Shown piece after piece: positions 17,853 to 30,770 of a stretch of DNA of 64,000 bases. The notes beneath the pieces are model-generated. The model was not told where the DNA came from and ran no database searches. It saw nothing but the letters and a program-made list of their open reading frames with translations. Made by a program: the position numbers and the translations under genes. The stretch's first letter is position 1. The number at the start of each line of letters is the position of its first letter. The stretch is from contig CAVRYA010000004.1 of NCBI GenBank assembly GCA_963725315.1, positions 310,001-374,000 on the forward strand, read 5' to 3'. Source of the DNA: JBBRHQ01 sp963725315. GTDB lineage: Bacteria; Actinomycetota; Thermoleophilia; Solirubrobacterales; 70-9.

Positions 17853-20800
17853 TTGGCACGTTCCAACGCTGCCCCCGTTGCCCGCAGGAGTTTCTCTCGT
17901 CTCCAGAACCCGCTTGACGTCCCCCACCTGATCGATATCCAGCGCCGCTCCTTCGCGGAGCTGACAGACCCCAAGTCGGGTCTGCTGAGGGAGACGATCG
18001 ACGACATCTCCCCGATCGAGGACTACACGGGGAACCTGGCGATCGTCTTCGGCGAGTTCAAGTTCGAGGAGCCTGCCCACTCGATCGAGGAGTGCCGCGA
18101 GAAGGACATGACCTACTCGCGGCCGCTGACCGCGACGGTCGCCTTCCAGAACAAGGAGACCGGGGAGATCCGCGAGCAGTCCGTGTTCATGGGCGACTTC
18201 CCGTGGATGACGGATCGGGGCACCTTCATCATCAACGGCACCGAGCGCGTCGTCGTCACCCAGCTGGTGCGCTCTCCGGGCGCCTATGTGATGGCGCCCA
18301 AGGACCCCGAGAAGCAGGTCTTCATCGCCAACCTGATGCCGGCCCGCGGCTCCTGGCTGGAGCTCGAGATCGACAAGAAGGGGCGGGTCTACGTCCGCAT
18401 CGACCGCAAGCGCAAGCTGCCGGTGACGGTGCTGCTGCGGGCCATGGGCTACGTCGAGGACGCGGAGCTGATGAAGCTGTTCGACGACTCGATCTACATC
18501 AAGCACACGATCGACGCCGACACCGAGCCGACCAGGACCGAGGACGGCGCCCTGATCGAGCTGTTCAAGAAGCAGCGCCCAGGCGAGCCGCCCTCGGTGG
18601 ACGCCGCCAAGAACCTGCTCGAGCAGCTCTTCTTCGACCCGAAGCGCTACGACCTCACGCGGGTGGGCCGCTACAAGCTCAACGCCCGCCTCGACCTCGA
18701 TATCGACCTCGACACGCGGGTCCTTACCCACGACGACATCATCGCCCTGGTCAGGGAGCTGGTCACCCTGCCGCGGCTGCTCGGGATCCCCGAGGAGATC
18801 GACGAGGAGAACCCGATCAAGGACTACGCGGCGGAGGCGATCACCTACCCGCGCGAGCCGGTCTACGACCACCTCGACGAGTACGAGCACTTCGGCAACC
18901 GGCGCCTGCGCACGGTCGGCGAGCTGATCCAGGAGGCCTTCCGGATCGGGCTCTACCGAATGGAGCGGGTCGTCCGCGAGCGGCTGACCACCGAGGACTC
19001 CGACGCGATCACTCCGCAGACGATCATCAACATCCGCCCCGTGGTGGCGGCGCTGAAGGAGTTCTTCGGCTCATCGCAGCTCTCGCAATTCATGGACCAG
19101 ACCAACTCGCTGGCCGGGCTGACCCACCGCCGCCGCCTCTCGGCGCTCGGCGCCGGCGGCCTGACCCGCGAGCGGGCCCCGATCGAGGTGCGCGACGTGC
19201 ACCCGACCCACTACGGCCGCATGTGTCCGATCGAGACCCCGGAGGGGCCGAACATCGGCCTGATCGGATCGCTCTCCTCCTACGCCCAGATCTCCGAGCA
19301 CGGATTCGTCACCACCCCGTACCGGATCGTCAAGGACGGCGTCGTCACCGACGAGATCGTCCACCTCGACGCGACCCAGGAAGAGGACAAGATCATCGCC
19401 CAGGCGAGCGCCGAGATCGACCCGAAGACGAACAAGCTGAAGGGGCCACAGGTGCTCTGCCGCGCCAGCGAGGACGAGTACTCCTCCGCCGCGCCCAAGG
19501 ACGTCGACCTGATGGACGTCTCGCCGACCCAGATCTGGTCGGTGGCGACGGCGTTGATCCCGTTCCTCGAGCACGACGACGCCAACCGGGCCCTGATGGG
19601 CTCGAACATGCAGCGCCAGGCGGTGCCGCTGCTGAAGCCCGACCCGCCGTTGATCGGCACCGGGATGGAGCGGCGTGCGGCGATCGACACCGGCGACGTG
19701 ACCCTGGCCGAGAACGCCGGCGAGGTCTCCTATGTCGACTCCGAGCAGGTCGTCGTCAGCCACGGCTCCAAGAGGGACACCTACGAGCTGGACAAGTTCA
19801 TGCGGTCCAACCAGGGGACGATCATCCACCAGCGCCCGATCGTCTCGGTGGGCGAGAAGGTGAAGGGGGGCGACGTCCTCGCCGATGGATCCTCGACCGC
19901 CGGCGGCGAGATCGCCCTCGGCAAGAACTGCCTGGTCGCCTTCATGTCCTGGGAGGGCTACAACTTCGAGGACGCGATCATCCTCTCCGAGCGCCTGGTC
20001 AAGGACGACGAGCTGACCTCGATCCACATCGAGGAGTACGAGATCGACGCCCGCACGACCAAGCTCGGCGACGAGGAGATCACCAGAGATATCCCCAACC
20101 GCTCAGAGGAGAGCCTGCGCAACCTCGACGAGCGCGGCATCGTCCGGATCGGCGCCGAGGTGCAGTCCGGGGACCTGCTGGTCGGCAAGGTGACGCCGAA
20201 GGGCGAGACCGAGCTGACCGCGGAGGAGAAGCTGATCCGCGCGATCTTCAAGGAGAAGGCGCGCGAGGTCCGCGACACCTCGCTCAAGGTCCCCCATGGC
20301 GAGGGCGGTGTGGTGATCGATGTGCTCACCTTCAGCCGCGACGATGGTGACGACCTGCCCCCCGGGGTCAACGACCTGGTCCGCGTCTACGTCGCAACCA
20401 AGCGCAAGATCGCCGAGGGCGACAAGCTCGCCGGGCGTCACGGCAACAAGGGCGTGATTTCGAAGATCGTTCCCGAGGAGGACATGCCCCACCTCGAGGA
20501 CGGCACCCCGGTGGACGTGATCCTCAACCCGCTAGGCGTGCCCAGCCGGATGAACATCGGCCAGATTCTCGAGACCCACCTCGGCTGGGTCGCGGCCAAC
20601 GGCTGGTACGACGACGGCTCCGACGCCTACAAGCAGGCCCACACGGCCGACGGCGACGGCCGCGTCTACGTCGCGACCTCGGTCTTCGACGGGGCCACCG
20701 TCGAGGACGTCGACGAGGCGCTGGTCAGCTGGTCCGATGCGAACGCCGAGCGCGGCATCGACCTCGGCGTCGACAAGCGCCAGCGCGCGGGATCGCGCTG

Positions 20801-21389
20801 CGCCGGCACCGTGCAGCTCTACAGCGGCCGCACCGGCGAGCCCTACGAGGGCAAGGTGACGGTGGGCCAGATGTACATCCTCAAGCTGCTGCACCTGGTC
20901 GACGACAAGATCCACGCCCGCTCGACCGGCCCCTACTCGCTGGTCACCCAGCAGCCGCTCGGCGGCAAGGCGCAGTTCGGCGGGCAGCGCTTCGGCGAGA
21001 TGGAGGTCTGGGCCCTGGAGGCCTACGGCGCCGCCTACACCCTGCAGGAGATGCTCACGGTCAAGTCCGACGACACGGTCGGGCGGGTCAAGGCATACGA
21101 GGCGATCGTCAAGGGCGAGAACATCCCCGAGCCTTCGATCCCCGAGTCCTTCAAGGTGCTGCTGAAGGAGATTCAGAGCCTCTCGCTCGACGCCAACGTC
21201 GTCTCCGAGGGCGGCGAGGTCGAGATGTCGGAGGAGGAGGACGACCTCTTGAAGGCGGCCGAGGAGCTGGGCATGGACCTGACCGGGGTTCGCGCAGACT
21301 CCTCCAACGGCGCCGCCGACGAGAAGGTCTCCGAGTCCGACGGCGAGGAGTCCGAAGCCGAGGCCGAGGCCGAGGAAGCGAAGAAGTAG
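17853..21389 (+). CDS. rpoB: DNA-directed RNA polymerase subunit beta
   Basis: 1178 residues. The start is TTG with CTGAGGAG nine bases upstream. The rifampicin pocket (about 19070-19165) reads SQLSQFMDQT and GLTHRRRLSALGAGG: the Asp, His and Ser residues that most often mutate in resistance are present, while neighbouring positions differ from Mycobacterium (QTNSLAG for QNNPLSG). GRHGNKGVIS and the C-terminal GGKAQFGGQRFGEMEVWALEA are normal. The last ~50 residues are an acidic Glu/Ala tail. It lies 164 bases after rplL and 55 before rpoC. Confidence 0.98.
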   Translation: MARSNAAPVARRSFSRLQNPLDVPHLIDIQRRSFAELTDPKSGLLRETIDDISPIEDYTGNLAIVFGEFKFEEPAHSIEECREKDMTYSRPLTATVAFQNKETGEIREQSVFMGDFPWMTDRGTFIINGTERVVVTQLVRSPGAYVMAPKDPEKQVFIANLMPARGSWLELEIDKKGRVYVRIDRKRKLPVTVLLRAMGYVEDAELMKLFDDSIYIKHTIDADTEPTRTEDGALIELFKKQRPGEPPSVDAAKNLLEQLFFDPKRYDLTRVGRYKLNARLDLDIDLDTRVLTHDDIIALVRELVTLPRLLGIPEEIDEENPIKDYAAEAITYPREPVYDHLDEYEHFGNRRLRTVGELIQEAFRIGLYRMERVVRERLTTEDSDAITPQTIINIRPVVAALKEFFGSSQLSQFMDQTNSLAGLTHRRRLSALGAGGLTRERAPIEVRDVHPTHYGRMCPIETPEGPNIGLIGSLSSYAQISEHGFVTTPYRIVKDGVVTDEIVHLDATQEEDKIIAQASAEIDPKTNKLKGPQVLCRASEDEYSSAAPKDVDLMDVSPTQIWSVATALIPFLEHDDANRALMGSNMQRQAVPLLKPDPPLIGTGMERRAAIDTGDVTLAENAGEVSYVDSEQVVVSHGSKRDTYELDKFMRSNQGTIIHQRPIVSVGEKVKGGDVLADGSSTAGGEIALGKNCLVAFMSWEGYNFEDAIILSERLVKDDELTSIHIEEYEIDARTTKLGDEEITRDIPNRSEESLRNLDERGIVRIGAEVQSGDLLVGKVTPKGETELTAEEKLIRAIFKEKAREVRDTSLKVPHGEGGVVIDVLTFSRDDGDDLPPGVNDLVRVYVATKRKIAEGDKLAGRHGNKGVISKIVPEEDMPHLEDGTPVDVILNPLGVPSRMNIGQILETHLGWVAANGWYDDGSDAYKQAHTADGDGRVYVATSVFDGATVEDVDEALVSWSDANAERGIDLGVDKRQRAGSRCAGTVQLYSGRTGEPYEGKVTVGQMYILKLLHLVDDKIHARSTGPYSLVTQQPLGGKAQFGGQRFGEMEVWALEAYGAAYTLQEMLTVKSDDTVGRVKAYEAIVKGENIPEPSIPESFKVLLKEIQSLSLDANVVSEGGEVEMSEEEDDLLKAAEELGMDLTGVRADSSNGAADEKVSESDGEESEAEAEAEEAKK

Positions 21390-21444
21390 GGGTTGGCGCC
21401 GCGCCGCAAGCCCCGTGACTCACGACGAAGAGGACTGAAACCAA

Positions 21445-25491
<4,047 letters not shown>

Positions 25492-25517
25492 GGGTCCGTC
25501 ACCCCGGCGCCTAGTGG

Positions 25518-27428
25518 CTAGCGGCGTTGCTCGCAGCCTCTGGCGCGGTCGGCTCCGTCGGCTAGGAGTAGGTCGCGGGCGGGGCCGCAGCTGACCACCC
25601 TGTCGCGGGCGCCGTCGCGGGCGTCCACGTAGTCCTTGCCGGCGCCGGCGCGGAAGACGTCGGCGCCCTCGTGGCCGAGCAGACCGTTGTGGCGACCGTC
25701 GCCGATCAGGACGTCGACGCCCTTCGTCCCCTCCAGCGAGGAGACGCCCACCAGCCGGTCCTTGCCGCAGCGTCGCCGCGAGAAGCCGGCGGTGTCGGTC
25801 TTCAGGCTCATCACCCAAACGCTGTTCTGGTCGGAGAGGGCGTAGGAGACGTTGTCGCGGCTGGAGCCGCCGTTGATCAGGCTGCCACCCCGGCAGGTGG
25901 CCGGCAGCGTCGAGAGGTCGGGGCCGGGGCCGCCGAACAGACGATCGGGGTCGTTGCCGCCGCCGTAGAGGGCGTCGCCCCCGCCCCGGCCGATCACGGT
26001 GTCCCTGCCGCTTGATCCGGACCTCAGATGGTCGGCGCCGCGGCCGCCAACGATGCGGTCATCGCCCGCCCCGCCGTCGACGGTGACGTCGACCGACGCC
26101 GGCACCGAGCCGGCGATCGTCACCCGGTCGGCACCGCCGCTGCCGTCGACGAGCAGAGCGCTCAGCGAGCTCTCGGCGCACTCGACCGCGGCATCGCCCC
26201 TGGTGCAGCCCGACTCGCTCCCCGCCGTCAGTCCCTCGCTGTCGGAGACCGAGTAACGGCCGCCGTGATAGCCGAGCCGGATCTGGTTGGAGGAGCCCGA
26301 ACCAAGCACGACCAGCGTCGAGGAGCCGTCGATCGAGCGGTTCAGCTCCACCTCGGTCAGCCTGCCGCCGCCGCTGGGCCCCGGACACGATTCCTCCTTC
26401 TCGAAGTCGCTGCAGACGTCGTAGCCCGATCCCCCGAACGCCTGGTCGAAGTTGGCGCCGCCGCTGAGGCGGTCATCGCCGGGGCCGCCGTCGATCCGGT
26501 TGGGCCCGGCGTCCCCGCTGATCCGGTCCGGGAAGGCCGTGCCGACGACGTCCTCGATCCCTCGCAAGTCCTGGACCAGGATCTTGTCGTGGGCGAGGAA
26601 CTCGCAGGCGACGCCCCGGTCCATGTCGACCACCAGCCCGAACCCGGCGGTGTGCTGGCACCCCGGGCTCGCCCAGCCCAACCTGCTGACGACCGAGGCG
26701 GTGCTGAAGGAGGCGATGTCATGGTCGCCCGGCCCGCCGACGGTCGTGTCCGGCCCCTGGTCGCCGCGAACCACATCCCCGTCGCCCGGGCCGCCGTCGA
26801 CCAGGTCGACCCCGGTGCCGCCGAGGACGCGGTCGCTGCCACCGTCGCCGTAGACGCCGCCGTCGTAGATCGGGACGTCGTCGCCGAGGCCCCCGTCGAC
26901 GAGGTCATCGCCGCCGCCGCCGTGGACGAGGTCATCGCCGTTCTCGGCGTAGAGACGGTCGGGCCCGGCGTCGCCGTTGATCAGGTCGTTGCCGGTGAAG
27001 CCGCGCCCGCGGTCGGCCCCGGCGCCGCCGCCGATGCGGTCGTTCCCGGATCCGCCCAGCAGGACGTCGTCGCCTCCGCCGCCGGAGAGCCGGTCGTTCC
27101 CCTGCCCGCCGATCGCCGTGTCGCGCCCGCCGCCTCCGTAGAGGCGATCGTTGCCGTGGCTCCCGACGAGGCGGTCACGGCCGCCGTCGCCGCAGAGGAC
27201 GTCGTTGCCGTTGGGGCCGTCGACGATCACGTCGTTCCCGCCCAGCCCGGCGATCACGTCGCTGGCCCGCTTGCCGACGATCCGGTCCGGGCCGGGCGTG
27301 CCGACGATCGTCGCGTGGTGCCCCGCGCAGGCGTGCGCGGCCTCGGCCAGCGGCAGCCGCACGGCGCCCGCGCCCGAGGCGAGGGCCAGGATGAAGGCTG
27401 CCGGAAGTATTCGAGAGGTTCGTCGCAT
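25518..27428 (-). CDS. Secreted RTX-type calcium-binding repeat protein
   Basis: 636 residues. A signal peptide (RRTSRILPAAFILALASGAGA) is followed by runs of the nonapeptide repeat GGxGxDxhx (GNDRLYGGGGRDTAIGG, GGGGDDVLLGGSGNDRIG), which bind Ca2+ and fold into parallel beta-rolls outside the cell. There are two repeat blocks, about residues 40-330 and 440-636, separated by a non-repeat beta segment. No enzymatic domain is recognised. It is divergent from the flavin monooxygenase and ends close to rpoC. Confidence 0.9.
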   Translation of the reverse strand: MRRTSRILPAAFILALASGAGAVRLPLAEAAHACAGHHATIVGTPGPDRIVGKRASDVIAGLGGNDVIVDGPNGNDVLCGDGGRDRLVGSHGNDRLYGGGGRDTAIGGQGNDRLSGGGGDDVLLGGSGNDRIGGGAGADRGRGFTGNDLINGDAGPDRLYAENGDDLVHGGGGDDLVDGGLGDDVPIYDGGVYGDGGSDRVLGGTGVDLVDGGPGDGDVVRGDQGPDTTVGGPGDHDIASFSTASVVSRLGWASPGCQHTAGFGLVVDMDRGVACEFLAHDKILVQDLRGIEDVVGTAFPDRISGDAGPNRIDGGPGDDRLSGGANFDQAFGGSGYDVCSDFEKEESCPGPSGGGRLTEVELNRSIDGSSTLVVLGSGSSNQIRLGYHGGRYSVSDSEGLTAGSESGCTRGDAAVECAESSLSALLVDGSGGADRVTIAGSVPASVDVTVDGGAGDDRIVGGRGADHLRSGSSGRDTVIGRGGGDALYGGGNDPDRLFGGPGPDLSTLPATCRGGSLINGGSSRDNVSYALSDQNSVWVMSLKTDTAGFSRRRCGKDRLVGVSSLEGTKGVDVLIGDGRHNGLLGHEGADVFRAGAGKDYVDARDGARDRVVSCGPARDLLLADGADRARGCEQRR

Positions 27429-27508
27429 TCAGAAGTCAGTTGAGCTGAGAACCCGCTGCCCTGTTCCTTGTATCGGCCGCGCGCCGCGAGGTTTGAGCGC
27501 CAGCGGAC

Positions 27509-27552
27509 GCCTTGGGGTGCCAAGGCAAGCAATCCTGGCCAGATGGCCAGGA
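27509..27552. promoter_or_regulatory. Two adjacent perfect dyads in a divergent intergenic region
   Basis: GCCTTGG-GGTG-CCAAGGC (27509-27526) and TCCTGGCCA-GA-TGGCCAGGA (27533-27552) lie midway between the divergent RTX gene (start 27428) and the monooxygenase (start 27615). Since both genes read away from here, operators are likelier than terminators. No regulator gene is adjacent. The rest of 27429-27614 shows no gene. Confidence 0.5.
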
Positions 27553-27601
27553 GTCGCCGGCACGGTGTTAGCGCCGGCACAGGCCGCCGCAAATGATGGG
27601 C

Positions 27602-27607
27602 TAGATT
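27602..27607 (+). promoter_or_regulatory. -10 box TAGATT, leaderless monooxygenase start
   Basis: TAGATT ends seven bases before the GTG at 27615, and there is no Shine-Dalgarno. No -35 is recognised at the expected distance, so activation through the nearby dyads is possible. Confidence 0.5.
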
Positions 27608-27614
27608 CCCCGCC

Positions 27615-28973
27615 GTGAGCGCGCTTCGGGCGGGGAAGAAGGTCTGTGTGATCGGCGCCGGATCCTCGGGGATCGCCTCCTGCCAGGTCCTGGCCGAGCG
27701 GCGCATCCCCTTCGACTGCTTCGAGAAGGGCTCGGAGGTCGGCGGCAACTGGCGCTACGAGAACGACAATGAGATGTCCTCCGCATACCGCTCGCTGCAC
27801 ATCAACACCTCCCGCGGCCAGATGGCCTACGCCAGCTACCCGATGCCCGACGACTACCCCGATTACCCCGACCATTTCCAGATCGCCCGCTACTTCGACG
27901 ACTACGTGGACCACTTCGGCTTCCGCGACCGGATTCGCTTCGGCACCGAGGTGGTGAGCGTCGAGCCGGCAGACGGGGAGTGGGAGGTGACGACCGAGGA
28001 CGACCGCGGCCGTCGCGAGAGCGGCCGCTACGGGGCCGTGCTGATCGCCAACGGCCATCACTGGAACCCCCGCTGGCCGGAGCCGCCCTTCCCCGGGTCC
28101 GATGAGTTCCTCGGCGAGCAGATGCACGTCCACCACTACCGCGAGCCCGACATCCTGCAGGGCAAGCGGGTGCTGGTGCTCGGCATCGGCAACTCGGCCA
28201 CCGACATCGCGGTCGAGTCCTCGCGGGTCGCCGACGCGACCTTCCTGGCGATGCGGCGCGGCGCCTACATCGTCCCCAAGTACCTGCGGGGCAGGCCGAC
28301 CGACGAGACCGGCTCGGAGGCGCTCTCGCGTTTGCCGCTGGCGCTGCAGCGGCGGATGTTCATGTCGGCGCTGAAGACGGCGACCGGCGACGTCACCTCG
28401 TACGGCCTGCCCCAGCCCGACCACAAGCTGCTCGAGGCGCATCCGACGGTCTCGTCGGAGCTGCTGCCGCGGATCGGGCACGGCGACATCACCGTGAAGC
28501 CGAACATCGAGCGCTTCGAGGGCCACAGCGTCCGCTTCGCAGACGGCAGCGAGGAGGAGATCGACCTCGTCATCTACTGCACCGGCTACCGGATCACCTT
28601 CCCCTTCCTCGACCCCTCGCTCCTCTCGGCGCCTGAGAACCGCATCGACCTCTACTGCCGGGTGGTATCGGTCGAGCACCCGGGCCTCTACTTCATCGGC
28701 CTGATCCAGCCGCTTGGAGCGATCATGCCGATCGCCGAGCAGCAAGCGCAATGGGTTGCCGACCTGCTCGAGGGAAAGGCCGCGCTCCCCGATCCCGAGG
28801 AGATGCGCAAGGAGATCGAGGGCACCCGGGCGAAGATCGCGCGCCGCTACGTCGCCTCGAAGCGGCACACGATCCAGGTGGACTTCCATCCCTACATGCG
28901 CGCACTGCGCCGCGAGCGCCGCCGCGGCGCCCGCCGCTCCCGGTCGAAGATCACGCTCGCCAGAGCGACCTGA
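27615..28973 (+). CDS. Flavin-containing monooxygenase (FMO family)
   Basis: 452 residues. FAD-binding GAGSSG lies at 14-19, EVGGNWRYEND follows, and the NADPH motif GIGNSATD is at about 188-195. The FMO fingerprint position reads FPGSDEFLGEQMHVHHY, a lengthened FxGxxxHxxxY. Such enzymes oxygenate soft nucleophiles (N, S) or act as Baeyer-Villiger catalysts; the substrate is unknown. The start is the GTG at 27615 supported by the -10 box. Confidence 0.9.
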   Translation: MSALRAGKKVCVIGAGSSGIASCQVLAERRIPFDCFEKGSEVGGNWRYENDNEMSSAYRSLHINTSRGQMAYASYPMPDDYPDYPDHFQIARYFDDYVDHFGFRDRIRFGTEVVSVEPADGEWEVTTEDDRGRRESGRYGAVLIANGHHWNPRWPEPPFPGSDEFLGEQMHVHHYREPDILQGKRVLVLGIGNSATDIAVESSRVADATFLAMRRGAYIVPKYLRGRPTDETGSEALSRLPLALQRRMFMSALKTATGDVTSYGLPQPDHKLLEAHPTVSSELLPRIGHGDITVKPNIERFEGHSVRFADGSEEEIDLVIYCTGYRITFPFLDPSLLSAPENRIDLYCRVVSVEHPGLYFIGLIQPLGAIMPIAEQQAQWVADLLEGKAALPDPEEMRKEIEGTRAKIARRYVASKRHTIQVDFHPYMRALRRERRRGARRSRSKITLARAT

Positions 28974-29009
28974 GCACAGGGGCCGGCCGGAGGCGAGTCG
29001 GCGTTGGAG

Positions 29010-29345
29010 CTAGTGGCCGGAGCGCTCGCGAGCCGGCTGGGCGGCGCCGCGGGCATGGGCGAGGCCGGTTCGGGCGGGGGCAGGCGGCGTCACCACCCGC
29101 GTCCGGGAGCCCGGAGGGCAGCGCGGCAGAGCCTTCGCGGCTCCGCCCCCATGCGGGCCGCGCCGTGGACCCTTGGGTCGCCGCGGCTGCGGGCGCCAGC
29201 GGCGGAAGCCGCCGTCGGAGTCCTCGGCGCCGTCGGCCTCGGGGGCCGGCTGCGAGGCCCACCAGACGAGCCAAATCGACCCGAGCACGGGGATCTTCAG
29301 GACCACGATCAAGAAGAAGATCGGCCAGAAACCCTCCACCGCCAC
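29010..29345 (-). CDS. Small single-pass membrane protein
   Basis: About 111 residues, function unknown. GTG starts at 29345 or 29339 give VEGFWPIFFLIVVLKIPVLG, one N-terminal transmembrane helix ending in WLVWWASQP. A basic, Pro/Arg-rich cytoplasmic tail with RRWRPQPRRPKGPRRGPHGG follows. I recall similar short proteins from Solirubrobacterales, but the family is unnamed. Upstream of the GTG the frame loses membrane-protein character, so the longer ATG version at 29453 is not favoured. The FMO stop lies 36 bases from its end. Confidence 0.65.
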   Translation of the reverse strand: MAVEGFWPIFFLIVVLKIPVLGSIWLVWWASQPAPEADGAEDSDGGFRRWRPQPRRPKGPRRGPHGGGAAKALPRCPPGSRTRVVTPPAPARTGLAHARGAAQPARERSGH

Positions 29346-29364
29346 AAGTCTAGACCCTGCCTGT

Positions 29365-29877
29365 CTATCCCTCCGTCGACTCCGGCCGCGACTCGCGCTC
29401 CAGGCCCCTCGCCCAGGCCGAGAGAGCCTCGGCGTGGGCCTCCTCCAGGCCAAGCCTCGGCTCGGTCGGGACCAGCAGCGTCGGCTGGGGACGCGAGCGC
29501 GCCCACTCGTAGCAGCTCTCGTCGAAGGAGTCGTCGATCCAGGCCAGCGCCCGGCCCTCCGCAGCCTCGGCCAGCGGCTCCAGCTTCCAGTGCGCGGTGC
29601 CGAACTGAGCAGCGCCGCCGAAGTTGACCACCGGCAGCTCCGGCAGGCCGAGGATCCGGGGCAGGACGTCGTTGGCGCGCTCCTCCCAGCCGGTGGCCCA
29701 GATCAGCTCGTAGTGCTCTGCCAAGCGCTGAAGGCGTTCGCCGGCCCGGAGGGAGATGCAGTGGACCATCCCGTCGATCAGCTCGAAGCGGGCGAGGTCG
29801 CGATCAGGGGGGTCCTCGAAGCCGAAGAGGCTGATGACGCCGTCGACGTCAACGGCGAGGATCGGTCGCTCGGCCAT
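29365..29877 (-). CDS. HAD-like hydrolase domain protein
   Basis: 170 residues. Motif I is LAVDVDGV (Asp10, Asp12), as in the small HAD domain found in RNA-repair and nucleotidase-like proteins. LIWATGWEERANDVLPRIL matches the motif II region, and LAWIDDSFDESC carries the paired acidic motif IV. The substrate is unknown; the small cap and length point to a phosphatase or a degenerate HAD. It lies on the minus strand between the small membrane protein and the PepSY gene. Confidence 0.85.
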   Translation of the reverse strand: MAERPILAVDVDGVISLFGFEDPPDRDLARFELIDGMVHCISLRAGERLQRLAEHYELIWATGWEERANDVLPRILGLPELPVVNFGGAAQFGTAHWKLEPLAEAAEGRALAWIDDSFDESCYEWARSRPQPTLLVPTEPRLGLEEAHAEALSAWARGLERESRPESTEG

Positions 29878-29984
29878 CGCCCCAAGCCTAGTTGCCGGAT
29901 CGCCGCCGCCGGCCTTTCATCGCGGTCTAATCCGCCCCGGCCAGCCTGTCCGGGCAATCGCAATCCAAACACAGGAGGTGTGCA

Positions 29985-30305
29985 ATGACCGCAGTCAAGA
30001 AGATCGCAGTGATCGCGGGCGCGGTCGCGGCCCTCGGGGCCGGCGGCGGCGCCGCGGCGGGGGCGGTCGGCTCCGACGGCGGCGAGAACGCCGGCGGCCC
30101 GGGAGCGGCCAGGGCCGAACAGGCGGCGCTGGCGATCACCGGCGGCAAGGCCAACTCGGTCGAGCGCGACGGCGAGAACGGCGCCACCTGGGAGGTCGAG
30201 GTGACCAAGCCGGGCGGGCAGACCGTCGACGTCCGCCTCGATCAGAACTACGAGCTGGTCGTGATCGAGGCCGACGGCGAAGGCGCGGGCGACACGGGCA
30301 GCTAG
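29985..30305 (+). CDS. Secreted PepSY-domain protein
   Basis: 106 residues. An N-terminal signal or anchor (KKIAVIAGAVAALGAGGGAAA) and one PepSY-like repeat (AALAITGGKANSVERDGENG, WEVEVTKPGGQTVDVRLDQN) are followed by an acidic end. PepSY proteins bind peptides or modulate proteases. A strong AGGAGGTG precedes the ATG at 29985. The gene stops 64 bases before rpsL and may be read with it. Confidence 0.85.
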   Translation: MTAVKKIAVIAGAVAALGAGGGAAAGAVGSDGGENAGGPGAARAEQAALAITGGKANSVERDGENGATWEVEVTKPGGQTVDVRLDQNYELVVIEADGEGAGDTGS

Positions 30306-30355
30306 CCGCGACGTGCGGCGGGCGGCGGCGGGTCTCGCGCTCCGTCGCCGCCCGC

Positions 30356-30361
30356 TACCAT
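30356..30361 (+). promoter_or_regulatory. -10 box TACCAT before rpsL
   Basis: TACCAT ends eight bases before the GTG at 30370, which has no Shine-Dalgarno. This suggests a leaderless rpsL-rpsG transcript, although no clear -35 is seen. Confidence 0.45.
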
Positions 30362-30369
30362 TCGCCGCC

Positions 30370-30762
30370 GTGCCGAACACGAACCAACTGGTCAGGAAGG
30401 GCCGCAAGCGCCCCAAGAAGAAGGTGACGACGCCGGGGCTGAAGTCCGGGCAGGGCCGCAAGAAGCGCGTCTCCGCGCCGCAGCGCCGCGGCGTCTGCAC
30501 CCGCGTCGCGACGGTGACTCCGAAGAAGCCGAACTCGGCGCTTCGCAAGATCGCCCGCGTACGGCTGACCAACGGGATGGAGGTCACCACCTACATCCCC
30601 GGCGAGGGCCACAACCTCCAGGAGCACTCGGTCGTGCTGGTCAGGGGCGGCCGCGTCAAGGACCTCCCGGGCGTCCGCTACAAGGTCGTTCGCGGCACCC
30701 TCGACGCCGCCGGCGTCTCCGATCGCCGCCAGGCGCGCTCCCGCTACGGGGTCAAGCGCTAG
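30370..30762 (+). CDS. rpsL: 30S ribosomal protein S12
   Basis: 130 residues, GTG start, typical opening PNTNQLVRKGR. The decoding loop TPKKPNSALRK has the streptomycin-sensitive Lys, and the second loop YIPGEGHNLQEHSVV is intact. It is followed by rpsG after eight bases. Confidence 0.98.
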   Translation: MPNTNQLVRKGRKRPKKKVTTPGLKSGQGRKKRVSAPQRRGVCTRVATVTPKKPNSALRKIARVRLTNGMEVTTYIPGEGHNLQEHSVVLVRGGRVKDLPGVRYKVVRGTLDAAGVSDRRQARSRYGVKR

Positions 30763-30770
30763 CTCCGGGC

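Noticed and set aside
26028..27443. Plus-strand ORF of 471 codons opposite the RTX gene
   Set aside because: The periodic repeats of the RTX gene create an open complement; the minus frame has a signal peptide and calcium-binding nonapeptides.
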